Assembly (NCBI GenBank): GCA_038363925.1
Contig: JAQQWL010000007.1
Location: 1,736,001 to 1,800,000, forward strand
Direction: 5' to 3'
Source of the DNA: Apiospora phragmitis
Taxonomy: Eukaryota > Ascomycota > Sordariomycetes > Amphisphaeriales > Apiosporaceae
DNA: 64,000 nucleotides
Positions 1 through 13,200 of the stretch are shown here, piece after piece. Position 1 is the stretch's first letter. Each line of letters begins with the position of its first letter. The notes below the pieces were generated by a model. The model ran no database searches. It was given only the letters and a program-made list of their open reading frames with translations, and had not been told where the DNA came from. The position numbers and the translations under genes were made by a program.

Positions 1-3000
1 GCTGGGGCGAGAAGCAAGTTTCTTCCTCCAATGGTTCCCGAGCGAAGGGCCGCAGTTTGACAGGAACATAAGTGATGTACATACATACCTCGCACATCCT
101 ATATTATTTCGCTCAGTCCACGGTTTTCAAAACCGCCAACGAACATCTACAGCAGTGGTAACTGTCCGTCATCTATTCGTTGCTGTTTGTCAGGTACGTG
201 AAGTAAGAATCGTAATTGGTTGATATAATGCTTAGCCAGGACCAATGCATAAGTAAATCATAATTATGTCAACCAACGATGTGTCTGAAACATCTTTGAA
301 CCCTGGTACTTGATTACAGTGTAAGAGAATCCACGGGACAAGAGGCTTGCCGTACAACGAAACGAGTCAAACCTTCACCAACATAACAACAGAGAGAGAG
401 AATCCTTGTCCCGGAAACTTGGGCGCTTGCTGATAGATCATTTGTTGATAGGTATTTTCTAACGAGTGTCGGTAGATTAATAAGTTGCAAGCGGCTGGAG
501 CGAGAAGACTACGGCCTAGAGGTTGAGCGAGGTCGTCACATTATCTGATGAAGAACTTCCCATTGCCCAGCACAACACACGAAGGATCTCATCTCCCGGT
601 TTTCATTGGCTACGCAAGGTCCTTTCTCCCCCTCCACTTACCCAGGTAGGCATGGATGGATAAGCCCAGTCGTTCCAGGTCAACACTGCAAAGAAGAGGA
701 GTGATGAATGAGTTGACGGGATCCTTCGGGTTCAACGCTGCTTCATGTCCAACGCTGCTTCATGTCCAACGCTGCTTCATGTCCAACGCTGCTTCATGTC
801 CAACGCTGCTTCATGTCCAACGCTGCTTCATGTCCAACGCGTCAAGGTTTGGTTAGAGCAGGAATCTTGGCTTCTTCCGGTCAGCCCCTGAAAGGCTGTT
901 GATGTACTACATATAATCTGCACCCAGAAATGCACTGTATTTCTGCAAATTTGGGATAGTAGCCTGCGGTCAACGGATTGATAGTAAGGTAGTCTTATTA
1001 TTAGTGTCTCAAATGAGGGCAATAGAAATGTTTTACTCCTCATTTCTGGGAATCCCTGATAGGCAAGAGACGCAACGGCTCGGCGATCAGCTAGCGAGTC
1101 TATCGGACATACTAAACGGCCCTGCGCTCATCACCATGTTGCACTGTACGGGCAACGGCCCGCCCCAAAACAGTCAAATGTCTCAACCTACTGCGAGATC
1201 AGGTGAGAGCAAGCAACCAGCCTCAAGAGCTCAGCAGCTGGTCACCGTCTCGCAGGCGCACACCAACGGAATGGGTTGCACGATGTTTACCTAGGTATGA
1301 GCTGACATGAAGCGCCCCGAAGCCGCAAAGGCCCGACTGCGCAAGGTGAGCAGCTCGCCGGCGATGACGCTCCCTAGGCGTTTCTCGAATGGTATTACTA
1401 AATAAAATCAAAATAAGGCGCGACCGATCCCCGACTTGGACGTAGATGGATGGGCGGATGTATCGACAGCGTACCTGATGGCTGGGTTCGATACAGCACC
1501 TAGCCTATTGCCTAGGATCGTTAGTGGATGCGCCACGTTGGAAACCGTACTGCCTACCGTCCATTCAACGACCCATGATAAAGGCTCTTTGCCCCGCCTT
1601 CATCACGGACATGTATCACTCGTACTGGGAAAGAGAGACCTCAGGGCCAGAAGGGGGTGCCGTAGCCGTGCGTACCTAAGCCTCCGCAGAACGCGCGCTT
1701 GCCCCGAATTCTATTAATGAATTCAATTCGATTGAATCGCTCGTAAAGCATGGAAAGCAGAGAGCATGCACTTTCGGCATTCGCAACCAAAAGCCCCGAC
1801 GGTGATTGATACATACATCTCACAGAATGCGTACATTTATGTAGTAAGTAAGTTGGTAAGTTATTAGTTGGATGGTACTCCGTACGATTCCTCTTACATG
1901 GATTCCCTATGGGCTGGCTCTCTCGCTCGCGAACTGCAGAGTAGATCCGCCGCCGTGCCGTGGGGGCAGGCAAAGGTCCCCTTGGTTACTTCACGGCGAG
2001 CCAGATGGAAACTTGCGGCGTGCTGTGCACCTGAAAGGGATAAGCACATGAATGAACCTCGACGGACGGCCAGACAACGTGGATGGTTGCAGGTGCCATG
2101 GCGACAACGGACCCATACCGAGAAAGGTCCCACACACATGGCCATTGGTAAGTGGTACATAACAGAACACACAGGTTGGCCGTGATGGATGCTGTTTAGG
2201 GATGGATGGACAGCAGCAGCTATCTTGGAATAAAAGCAGAAGGGCCTGCCTAATACCAATCCCATTACTAAACTGGCATGGAGAATAATTCAGATAGCCG
2301 CTCTTTCCATGCTTTCGAAGTCGTCTTACTGGGTGCCTAATGGTATTTGTGAGGACTCCGGCTGCGCTCGCAAGATGTCTTCCATTTGACATACTGTGCT
2401 AACCTACATCCCACCTACATACCTTGTACATACTTGCGCACGCCACAACTAACGTAATCGAGTCTTCTGCTGACTTGTTGACTAGACGGATATGGACGCA
2501 CGATACGAACCACAGCACAGAACTTGTTGGTAGGGCGCACGTTGTACGACTTGGCTTGCAGAAGATGGCCGAATAGAACGCAGCCAACCCCTGGTCGGGT
2601 ATTGCAGAATGATGTATGGTGTATGTAGACTAATAAGATACATATGTCCAACCACACATACACAGGTGTGTAGGCAAGTTAGTCATGAGATATAGGATTC
2701 CCTCCTAGAGCCCGGGCAGAATCTAATCGCCACACACACACCTCAACGCCGTGTTTCTTTCCTACAGGGGCATCTGGAAATCTCATACGAGCAGTTGGAA
2801 GTGTAATAGCAGTTGTAGCATTCATGTACGCTGTGGCACCAAAAAGTTGATCGATTTGCCGAGCAGCAGACACGCGCACAGACAGACAAGCGAACGAGCT
2901 CCGGCCAGCCTATTTGGGACCGGCGGTCCACGCTAGCATTGGCGGCGGCTACAGTTGCTGTAGGTGACTTCCACCAAGTACGTGCGAAATGGGGACCCCG

Positions 3001-4956
3001 ACACTGCATCTGACTCGAACGAGTCGTGTGTATGTACCTCATAGACCTCTCCATGATGCGGTATGTAAGATGCACCTTTCTGGATCCGGAGGCATGGGCT
3101 CTAGACTCCGGTGCGGACGGGAGAGCGACAATACCTAGCGCCTACACTATCCGAGTCTGCCCGCTGTTGCTTGGGGTAATGAAGCCTCCGTCGGTTTCTA
3201 ACGCGACTACGGGGACAAAAGCCATATTAAAACATGATTGCTAGCCACATTCTATGATTGTAGGAGCGACTGCGTGATTTCTGCATCTGGCCGTTGTTGG
3301 ACGGACCAGGCCGCCCAGAGCGAGCGAACTCCGTCGACTGTCTACTCATGGATATGTACGTGCCGAGCGCAGTAGATGGTGCATGTGGTGTGGGGCCAGA
3401 CGACACTTTCATGTTTGCATGAAAAGCGAGCAAGCCGGGCTGCCGGGGGAGGGGAGCCATTTTGGCAGGTTGCAACGGACAGTCGGGCAGTTCGAGCTCG
3501 AAATGGAGGAAGAAGACCAGCCAGCCACAGGCTAGAGCAGCAGCAGAAGCGGCAATAGCAAGACTAACGAAACCGTCGATGACGGTGGCCCTAGGAACGA
3601 AACTGGAATGATTGCTATTTTGGTCAAAACTCCCGCCATGGCCAAGAGTTACTACTACAATCTCGACGGGACAATCTACCAGACTGACATCAATTGATAC
3701 CACTACGGTACGACTTAACATACAGCACAGTCCTCAACGCCGTCCATCCGAAGTTAAACTTGACCGCTATATATTAGGGTTCCTGGCGTTTCCGGGCTAT
3801 TCTGGACTCATCGTCCCTTCGAGTCAAACTCGATAGATCGCCCATATACCCGGCCCCAAAAGGGCAAGGCACTAGGCACTTCTTTAACTGTAACAACCTA
3901 GTGACTACCACCAATTCCCTATTCCCGAGTGAGAGGAAAAAGAGAGAGTGTGTGTGAGCTATTGCATCAGCATCTCAAGAAAACGCACTCGATCGTGATG
4001 GCAATCCCATCTCTAAGATGCCTAACAAATCAGAGGGGCGGGGTGGTGGGGTTGATGATCGTACGGAGCTCATTATTAATCTATATTTCGCCCTAGTTTC
4101 TCGTACCTGTCTGTTGTTTTTGCAGCAAAAGGCTGTGCTCGAAATGGCATAAAGCGGGGCGAGTTTCCCGTTCCTAGTTCTGCAGGGGTCATGCCGAAAG
4201 AGGGTTCAATGCTCATCGTCAATTTAGATTGATGATGTTTTCCATGAAAGCTCCCGCTTGGAGAGGCATGTTGTTGTGATAGCGACATCCTTAGGTATTT
4301 GGGTTATTACCTACAACTTCATTCACATCTGAAACATATGCTAGTGAACCCTTGGGAGACATGGCGGAACAGGCCAATCAGAATTATGTGGATTGATTGC
4401 ACTGGCTGTGACGGCGAGACAGATCTTGCCTCTAATGTCGGTAATATCTTTTTCTTCACGAGATAGGAGTTTCCTACTACTATGTCCCGATATCAAACAA
4501 AACCTTCCGGGATTGATAGAGTACCCATCCCTCGGACGAAACGAGCAGCACTTTCCACATATTTAACCTACTAGGCGACTGGTTTCAGAGCTGAGCAGAT
4601 GATGCTGGACTCAGTCGTAGATCTCCTAGATGAGGAAGTATTTAACGGAGCCCCCCTGGAAATCTCTCGACCAGATCCTTTTTCACCATCAGTACGACAG
4701 GGTTGCACATACGTTTCACACAATACATGATAGTATAAGCAGGCAATTTCCTTCCATTAACCCCTGAGAAAAAGACGATTACATTACCGTCCTATCCGCC
4801 GCAACCGTTGCTCAGTGAGATGTGTTCAGTCATTGCAAAATACCGAATACTCGTTCGTCGTAGCGTTCCTCGTAATAAGGGATCTGAACGTCGCCAACCT
4901 GAACTCCATTAAGCCCGAATGACATCGCACGCGCAGTCCATTCAAACCACTCTGGT
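1..4956. other. Gene-poor 5' flank
   Basis: I see no supportable gene here. Open frames are short, overlap on both strands and show no recognisable motif. The stretch holds the 17-bp minisatellite at 733-840 and one copy of the recurrent nonamer TACTCCGTA at 1876-1884. A minus-strand frame at 3227-3721 (164 codons) has one hydrophobic stretch, but its composition is not convincingly coding. Promoter or 3' sequences of genes outside the window may lie here. Confidence 0.6.
733..840. repeat. 17-bp minisatellite, six full copies
   Basis: The unit CAACGCTGCTTCATGTC is repeated head to tail without a mismatch at 733, 750, 767, 784, 801 and 818, followed by a six-base partial copy at 835. There are no spacers, so this is a tandem repeat and not a CRISPR. 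The unit length is not a multiple of three, so a frame through it cycles. The perfect identity suggests recent expansion. Confidence 0.97.
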
Positions 4957-5566
4957 CTACTGCGTCTTGAAGAGGAGGATGGCGCAATGGCCAAGATAGA
5001 AATAGATGAAGTGCTTAGTCTCTGTGGTACAATTAGCATGGCGGAGTGTGCATCGCATGAGACCATCAACGAACCATGAGTAACGTAGCTTCCAAAGTTT
5101 CGTCCGACAATGCAGTGCCACGTCGGTCCTTTGCGGTCGTCGAACTGCTCGATGTTAGCGAGGTCGGGGAAACGATGGTTCGATATTGCAATCATACGGT
5201 TCGCTTGATGTGCTGGGCGATGTCCTTCTCGATGGTGAATTTGTTCATGGCCTCCTGAGCTGCAGACAGTCATTGTCAGCATGGAAGACAGCAGAGCATG
5301 TTTACGGGCCCGATCTGACGTACCGACATCAATAGCTTCTGCTTGCATGTCATCCGTCTATCTTGACATCAGCACAAACCCCAATAGTGAAGCAACTTTC
5401 GTTTTCGCGATTTGTGTGACCCACCATGTCTGCGGATTTGATCGTGGCTGTTCTGATGGTTAGTAACTTCCCTTGAATAGCTGCCGCGGTAGCAGAGGAA
5501 GAAGCACCAACCTTCAAGCTTGTCGCGGTTCCCAGCGGGAGGAGGCGACATCTTCTCGTCGGACAT
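4957..5566 (-). CDS. nudG: Dynein light chain, LC8 type
   Basis: LC8 is a small homodimeric hub of cytoplasmic dynein that binds short linear peptides and supports nuclear migration in hyphae. Six exons join cleanly: 5512-5566, 5425-5447, 5324-5357, 5198-5259, 5075-5144 and 4957-5021 (309 nt, 102 aa). The product starts [13 protein letters not shown] and carries the diagnostic blocks [34 protein letters not shown] and HFIYFYLG, ending LLFKTQ. Length and C-terminus match the family. Exons 2 and 3 are only 23 and 34 nt. Donors are mixed (GTTGGT, GTGGGT, GTACGT, GTATGA, GTTCGT), so automatic prediction may fail here. No indels are needed. The family is certain; the N-terminal exon rests on splice-site reading. 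Confidence 0.93.
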
Positions 5567-6569
5567 ATTTGCGATTTCGGGTAGAGACGACGAACGTGTA
5601 TCGGTCGGGGGATCTGCTTCATGCAAAAGCCACGCAAGGTTAGTATTAGGTTCCTGGAAAACATGGGCAGAATTGGTCGGTTGCAGATCAGGCTGAGTCG
5701 ATACTCACAAAAGGGTCGCGACGGGTATTTGGTTTTAGAGAGTGGATGAGGATGAAATGGTAAACACTATCTTGTTTTCCGAGAGGCGGAACGTGAGATA
5801 TTGATCAGATCAAGGGTGTCGCATGAAGGGCTTCACCTGAGGAACGGCAATCGTGTTGTGTTGACCGCTTCGCTAAGTCACAATGGTTGTTTAGCTTGTC
5901 AAAGCGCTTGCGCCCGAGATCATCACAGACAAGGCGGTTGTTTCCAATCCAGAACCTAACGAGATAACAGGGGTTTGCTTGGATGCTCAACTTCGATCCA
6001 GCTCGGATCGGGCAGGCGGTGAAAAGCTTTCTACAGCCAGCCCGTGGGGACTTCAACAAGACGCCAATTTCACTATCAAGGCAGCCAACAAATCCAGTCG
6101 GCAACAGGTATCGTAATAATGGCTGAAACATACATGTCATAATAGAGTTATTACCATTTTAAGCATATATTCGAGTGTTTGTATATTTCGTTATGCCGTC
6201 AATTGGAGTGTTATGTATGCCAGTCCGGAGCCTTGTCCAAGGCACTTCTACTCCAGCCTTGCTTAGCACACAGACCAATGCCGATCATCTAGGGTGATTT
6301 TGGTTGACCTTCTGGAGGGGCAGCCCATTGACCGGACCCACCCTGATAAGAGAAAACACGTGCTGATAAGATCAGATACCTTTTTTTTTTCGTCTCCAGA
6401 AAAGCGCTACAGACTCTCAATGTCCTTGTATGTCTTCCCCAAATGGGTTGAAAGTAATTTTCCGGCCCTCTCTCTCACTCATTCTCTTCCCAGTCACATA
6501 CTTAAGGTTTCAACTGGATCAAGAGCTCTAGAAGAGAGGAGAGAAGAGGTTCTTATTTTCGTTACTACC
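5567..6569. promoter_or_regulatory. Divergent intergenic region between LC8 and MRD1
   Basis: The two genes are transcribed away from each other, so this 1-kb stretch should hold both promoters. A T run lies near 6381-6390 and pyrimidine-rich DNA near 6460-6490, upstream of the MRD1 ATG. The MRD1 frame stays open upstream to 6294, but that extension is not RRM-like and is better read as 5' UTR. Confidence 0.6.
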
Positions 6570-9313
6570 ATGGATATCTCTCGTGTCTTTGTGAGGGGGC
6601 TACCCCCAACCATCAATGAATCCGACTTCCGCAAGCACTTCTCAAGAGGGCATATCACGGATATCAAGATAATACCCAACCGTCGCCTGGGATTTGTAGG
6701 ATATGCATCGCCCGAAGAGGCCAGACAGGCTGTCAAGCTATTCAACAAGTCCTTCATACGGATGAGTAAGATCTCGGTCGAGCTTGCGAAACCCGTATCC
6801 GATCCCTCTCTCTTCAAGACCAAGCATAACAGCTACAACACCACACATCCCACTGCTGTATCAAATAAGCCTGCGCCGGAGCCGGGCAATGAGCAAGAGG
6901 CACAAGCTAATGAGAAAAAACGAAAACGAGAGGTAGTAGATGAGTCGAATCCCAGGTTTCAAGAGTATCTCAATGTCATGCAGCATGCGAAGAACTCGGC
7001 GAATCTGGTGCACGGCATGGATGTGGATGGTATGACCATCGACACTCCTCCAACTACTGTCGACCAGCCCAAGGTCGATGGTGGCGCGTCTGATGATGAG
7101 TACGAAGCTGTTCCCGAAAGGCCGGCCAAGCGAGTATCACGCCAGACAGATCAAACGACAGCATCAATACCACTCCAGTCTCCCACGATCAAGGAGACGA
7201 CCACAAGCAGTGCACCTGCTCCTGTTACTGACGACGGTTCCATCCAACAAATGGAAGCTGAAGAGTCCAACGAGCCGGCTGCGACCACTGTCCCCGCTAC
7301 TGACGACGAATGGCTAAGGAACAGGACCAATCGATTGCTTGATCTGGTTGACGATGACGAGATTAGACCGGAACTCTTGGCTCCATCGCAAACCGGTCGT
7401 CGAGAACCACAAAAACTGCAGACGGAACCCCCCGCTCCTCCCGCACAACCTTCTGCCGAAGTTGTTGAAGAGCCGGAGCCCATACCAGAGCCCCAAGCCT
7501 CCAGTGCAAAAGATACATTGGAAACAATACGCGAAACCCGCCGTCTTTTCTTGAGGAACATCGCTTATACCGCAACTGAGGACGACTTGAAGGCGTACTT
7601 GGATCCTTTCGGGGAAATCGAAGAGGTGAGAACATCCCAATCTTCTTCACTCAAATCTCATAATTCGCATGATGAACCTCTGATAGGGACAGCTTATACC
7701 TTATGGGTATTTGATGATAGTCCGGAGCCAGTATTTTAGTAGATGCATTGGAGTCTGATCGCCGAACTTCTTATTGAATCGTCACTTTGCCGTTGATTGC
7801 TCTTCATTCCCGCTAACGTCAAATTTTTTATCAGGTCCACATTCCAACAGATCGTTCTTCTGCAAACAACAAAGGACTAGCGTTTGTCTCATTTGCAGAG
7901 TCCGAATCTGCTGTGTCGGCGTTCCAGGCCATTGATGGGGCTACGTTCCAAGGAAGACTTCTTCATGTGCTCCCTGCTTCACGCAAGCGCGATCACAACC
8001 TGGATGAGTTTGCTCTGTCAAAGCTGCCGCTCAAGACGCAGGCCAAGATCCGGAAAAAGGCTCAAGCGTCGACATCCAAGTTTAACTGGTCCACTCTATA
8101 CATGAGCCAGGATGCGGTCAACACTTCGGTTGCTGATCGTCTTGGTGTCTCCAAATCCGAACTCCTAGATCCTACAAGTGCAGATGCCGGTGTGAAGCAA
8201 GCGTTGGCCGAGGCATCGACCATTAATGATACCAAGGCTTACTTCCTCTCTCAAGGCATTGATTTGAACAGCTTCAAGTCGACACAGAGAGGCGACACCG
8301 TCATCCTAGTCAAGGGCTTTGCCTATGGAACGTCTCCACAGGAGCTCCGAGAACTCTTTGAGCAGCATGGCCAAGTACTGAAGGTGTTGATGCCTCCTAC
8401 TGGTACTATTGCCATTGTACAATTTGCGCATGCAAATGAGGGTAAGCAGGCGTTCGCGAAGCTCGCGTATCGTAGACTCAAGGATTCCATATTGTTTCTA
8501 GAGAAGGGCCCGAAGGTGCTGTTCACTGAGCAACAGCAATCTGACAAGGCCAGTGGTGAAGTGAACAAGGAGAAACTCTCGGCCTCGGAATTGCTTGATC
8601 GCACTGGCAACCGGGAGCCTGAAAGCAGCACTTTGTTCATCAAGGGTCTCAACTTTGCCACCAGGACGCCGGACTTGGTGGAATGTTTTGGCAAGTTGGA
8701 CGGTTTCAGATCGGCAAATGTCAAAACGAAAACCGATGCTACGAGGGGAATCCTGAGCATGGGATTCGGCTTCATAGAGATGACAAGCAAAGAGGCTGCC
8801 GAGGCTGCAATGAAGTCTATGGACGGCTATGAATTGCATGGCCATAAGTTTCAAGTGCGCCTGTCGCATCGGGGACACGATGCTGCCGAGGAGCAGCGAC
8901 GAGCTGACAATGCTAAGAAATTGGCAAACCAACACAGCAAAGTACTGATCAAGAATGTCCCCTTCCAGGCAACGAAGAAGGACATGAGGTCACTTTTCTC
9001 GAGCTATGGCCAACTGCGGGCAGTTCGTCTGCCCAAGAACATGAACTCGCGATCGCGTGGATACGCTTTCGTCGAGTTCACAAGTCCAAGCGAAGCACAG
9101 AATGCGGTTGCAGCCCTCCAGGACACCCATTTATTGGGAAGAAGATTGGTGATCCAATACGCGGAAGCTGATACCATTGATCCCGAAATGGAAATAGAAA
9201 AGATGCAAAAGAAGGTGGCGGGCCAGGTGAACAAGGTCCGTTTGCAGCAGCTCACCGGACAGGACCGAAAGAAGATCACACTTGAAGGCGAGGACGAGGA
9301 CGGCGAGGTCTGA
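6570..9313 (+). CDS. mrd1: Multiple RNA-binding domain protein 1 (rRNA processing)
   Basis: MRD1 acts in the nucleolus with the U3 snoRNP in early cleavages of pre-rRNA that release the 18S rRNA. Two exons, 6570-7625 and 7835-9313, join in phase 0 across a 209-nt intron (GTGAGA..TCAG) and give 844 aa, the normal size. Five RRMs are visible at about 1-75, 324-400, 507-580, 617-700 and 720-798, with RNP-like cores such as VFVRGLPP, LFLRNIAY, VILVKGF, LFIKGLNF and VLIKNVPF. An acidic, Pro-rich linker separates RRM1 from RRM2, as in orthologs. The chosen start MDISRVFVRG abuts RRM1; upstream in-frame sequence is unrelated. The intron lies inside RRM2. No frameshifts were seen. Confidence 0.95.
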
Positions 9314-10215
9314 AGCAAGTGTGTCTATACTTATGCACCGCGGCTAATTTTGTCGAGGTTGCAAGGGCATGGCCACGTTCTCTTACCTTGGAAGGGGCAT
9401 GGTTCATTGCGTATTTATCCCTTCTACAGGGGGTTTAAATCGGAAGCAGTTCCTTGAACCAGAATAACGGAATTGGCAAGGGGTGGGAGGGGATGCGACC
9501 CGCAGGAGGGGCCAGGCCACCCCATCCGCCCCCCCCCCCCGCTCGCTCGCTCGCTCGCTGTCTACTTCGGTACACATGTACCAAAAGTCCCAGACACTTG
9601 CTCAACTGTATGTGTACATCATCAAACCAACATTCCGCTCCGCCGCCAGTATAGCGATTTGTCTCTTGCCGGCCCGAGTTCGCACTGGCTGGTCGGTATC
9701 GTCAAATTGAGCATTCTTGGGTAAGACTGTTGTTGTCTCTTCGATCTGATGATGTCCATCCTGGTCTTGTTACGTGCCAACCGGGACAGCTCCCCTCATA
9801 CATAGTTACTTGGTCTTCATCATGGTGGCGTGTGTACTATTCGGAGCCTTCCTCGAGACTCCCTTGATAACTCCTATGTGGGGTCGCTAGGGTGCGTGTT
9901 TGTTAGCAGGCAATAATTGCTATTTTCCTCGATAGCTTGAGTACATAGGGAAGGCCGAGTTAAGTCGCCTATCTACTTTGCAGTTCATACCTCTTATAAG
10001 CCGTGTGGCCTTCTTCCTCCATGCCTCAGATATGCTCGGGAAAACGACCTGGATCATAGCAATTCGTGACATCTTTGCCACTGCCATTCCTTTCTACATA
10101 TCTGGTCCTGTTTCCCAGCGTTCTTGACCTGTTTCGAGGCATTCATCTGGATTCTCAGTTCTTTCATGAAGCATTCTTCTTGTCTTCCGGTGCTTGACCT
10201 ACAACAAAGCCCATA
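9314..10215. other. Intergenic, with C12 run and GCTC microsatellite
   Basis: This stretch lies between MRD1 and the abaA-like gene, both on the plus strand. It holds a run of 12 C at 9529-9540 directly followed by about four GCTC units (9541-9558). I see nothing else that can be named. It should contain the MRD1 3' UTR and the abaA promoter or leader. Confidence 0.6.
9529..9558. repeat. Homopolymer C12 plus (GCTC)n microsatellite
   Basis: Twelve consecutive C are followed by GCTCGCTCGCTCGCTCGC. It is simple-sequence DNA in an intergenic region with no evident function. Confidence 0.95.
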
Positions 10216-13200
10216 ATGGAGCACCGAAGGCCTGCACTCCCCCTTCAAAGGTATTCGTCTACTAGTGACTACCCATTTGACAATCATCACGAAGTAATTC
10301 AGCCATCAAGGACCCCCCTGGGCGAATCCACGGGCAACGTTCAGCCGCAGAACATTGCTGCTTTGGCATTGTGCCATCAGGGACCACTGGCTCTCTCGCC
10401 TCCAGTCCAACACATCCCGACACCTCCTATTCTCCCAACACAGTCCGTCACTTCAGCATACAGGACTAGCCTGCGGGCTAGGCGGTCATTCCACCGAGAT
10501 GTATCGCTGCGGGACTCTTCGATGGCTCACTCAAGAGGTGGCCGGAATCCCATCTATGCATGGAAGCACTTCCACGACTACCGTACCAAGGTGGCTCAGA
10601 AAGAAAGGGAAGGTGACGATCCAAAATGGCCTATGTATCTCGAAGATGCGTTTCTTGACGGTATGTCAACTGAAGAGCCGTGTTCAAGTAAGGGGTATGT
10701 GCATGGACAAGCGGCTAACTCAGGCACAAGCAATCCTTCTGGTACCAATAATGGGTAGGCAGAAGTACAGTTCAAAGGGCACCTTATATGGACGTAATAT
10801 GTTAATCAGCGAATACTTGTGGATATGCCACTGGGTCCTCTTCCCACCAGGTCCCGGGGAGATCGTTCCCGTGGGCAAGTATCGTGAGAAGGCACCTAAC
10901 CGCCCGAAAGCTCACCCGAAGTATCGAACAAGAAAGCAGGTTTCAAGTCATATCCAGGTATTGAAGGGGTTCTTCACGACACTTCCCGTCTGTGAGTAAA
11001 CCAGACCACCAACTGCCCACTCCTGACTGACTGATCGTGTGCTGCGTTGCAGTCCATTTCTTCTTCCACGGAAGAACAACGAGAAAGACGAGGAAAGGAG
11101 GCCAGTGAAAGAAGAGGGCGAGACCAAGTCATTTAAACACAACCGCGTCCTTATTGCACTAGCGGAGGGGCGTTTACCAGAGGAGCGGCCAAATTCTCTC
11201 CTACTTTGCCCGCCTTCTAGCAGCCGACTCGGAAGTCTTTCTCCGGCCAAAAACCTGTCATATCTACACGTCCCACTCCGAACTCACGTTGAGCGAGGAT
11301 TTCCGGAAAGCCTTTACTGCGGATGGCACGTGCCTGAGTGCCGATGCCTACGCCCCTGACGGCACCCGGCTCGAATCCCAAGGCGACTTCCCGCATCTGG
11401 AAAAGAACAGCAACAAGAACACCAAGCGTGATGTACACCGCGGTGGCCGGGACGAACCTCGCACCTACTTGCTCCATGAGTACACCGAGTCTCTCACACA
11501 GAACGAGTCCAGCTCCGTCCGGGATATCTCGTCCAAGTGGGACCATCGGTTCCCCGACCTGCGAGACAAGCTCATGGCGGCTCTGGACGACACGCATATC
11601 CTCGCACGAGCAGACGGCGCGCTGTGTCATGGGGCCCTGCGACATCATCCACATGGAGGTGGTTCTGGACCTGCACGGAACGAGCCAGTTCCTGTGGGCA
11701 CCATCCTAGATGGGAGGGCCGAGTTCAACATCAGCCGTCCGGAGCTCGCCAACCACATGTGGCGTTCCTCGACTTGTGTCGTCAAGCCTCGGGAGTTGTA
11801 CCTCGACGCATCAGAGCCTCCCTTCTGGGATCACACCGACACATGCCGCCCTTCGCGCCGTGGCAATGCTCGCGACACGATCGAGGTCGACTTCCCGGCT
11901 ACGAGCTGGGCCAACACATTCTGTCGGCTAGCTAAGTATGTCACGGCAGAACGAGAGAGGAAACAGCGGGAAAAGTTGGAAAGGGGCAGCGAGTCGAAAG
12001 CCAAGAGGGAAGGTGGCAGCGGCAGCAAGGGGTCGAAACTTCCTACGCCCCTGGATATGCTAGAACAGATCGCCATGTACCAGGAGATTTGGTCGGCGCC
12101 CAACGACGGCTCAAGAGATCCTGTCTGGACCCGCCGCTCCGTGGTGCTCTGGACCTTTTCGAACGTCCGCGCCAAGGTCGAGGAGACCAAGGGCAAGCAG
12201 TCGAAGGAGCAGTCGAGGGTCAAGGCTGGCACGACTTGGCGGTTCCTGTCGAAGCTGGATCCCATGTCCCAGTACCACCAGCAGCGAGCTTACTTGCCCG
12301 GCACTCCCAACGTCTCCCGGGACAGCATCATGTCGCCGGACCCGGGCTATCAGCACCACCTAGGGGCTGTGATGCATGAGCACTTCGGGTCTGCCTACGA
12401 CGTGTCGGGCCTCGCTCTCCCAAGTCACCAGCATCAGCAGAAACAACAACACGCACAGCTGACCAATCTTAACATGTTCGATGGCTTCTCCAACGGCCTG
12501 GCCACACCGCCCCCTACCGCCTGCCTCCCTCCCAACAGCTACGCCACCCAGAGCGGCTGCTTCGACACCGCCACCATTGCGAGCACGGATAGTCTGCAGC
12601 TGCACCTGAGCTTCGCGTCGGACGGCTCCACGGTGGCCGGGGCAGCAGCAGATCCGACGACGGATCCGTTCCTGTCGGGTCTTGGTGTGCCGGTGAGCGC
12701 TCCATTTGACGACTCCTGGCCCGCAACGGCGAGCGCGTCTGCGGCAGACTCCCTACAGGGTCTCGATACACCGCACTGGGCCACGACATCGTTCGATGGC
12801 AGCCAGCACCATACTAGCCTGGGCGGCTGGTCGATGAGTGCTGACGAGATGGCGTCCATGGACAGTCACGCGTGGACCGCTGCTATAAGCCACCAGCCAC
12901 AACATCACGATGGGTCTCGCGACGGTACGCCCTGGCATGAAGGGAACGACACTTTGTGGGCTACGCAGCGCTCGGCAAATCAGCAGGGGGGCTTGGCTGT
13001 GCCGAGTGCAAATACTTTGCACGCAGATGCCTGGGCTACAGCATCCGGATCTACTAACCACGACCAACAACGGCCGTGGGCAATTACTCAACAACAACCA
13101 GCTCTCTTGGGCGAGATAGGGAGGTCCATGTCAATAGGCAGTGTGAGCAGCAATGGCACCATCCCATGCAGCTTGTGGGACGAAGAGCATCTTGGGCAAC

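Noticed and set aside
733..840. CRISPR-like array
   Set aside because: Repeats are contiguous 17-mers with no spacers, in a fungal genome; it is a minisatellite.
6294..6569. Upstream in-frame start for MRD1
   Set aside because: The 92-codon extension has no family similarity; MDISRVFVRG at 6570 begins directly at RRM1 as expected.
11053..11210. Extra small introns explaining the abaA frame changes
   Set aside because: No GT..AG pair of workable length lies at the shift points, and removing sequence would delete conserved residues.
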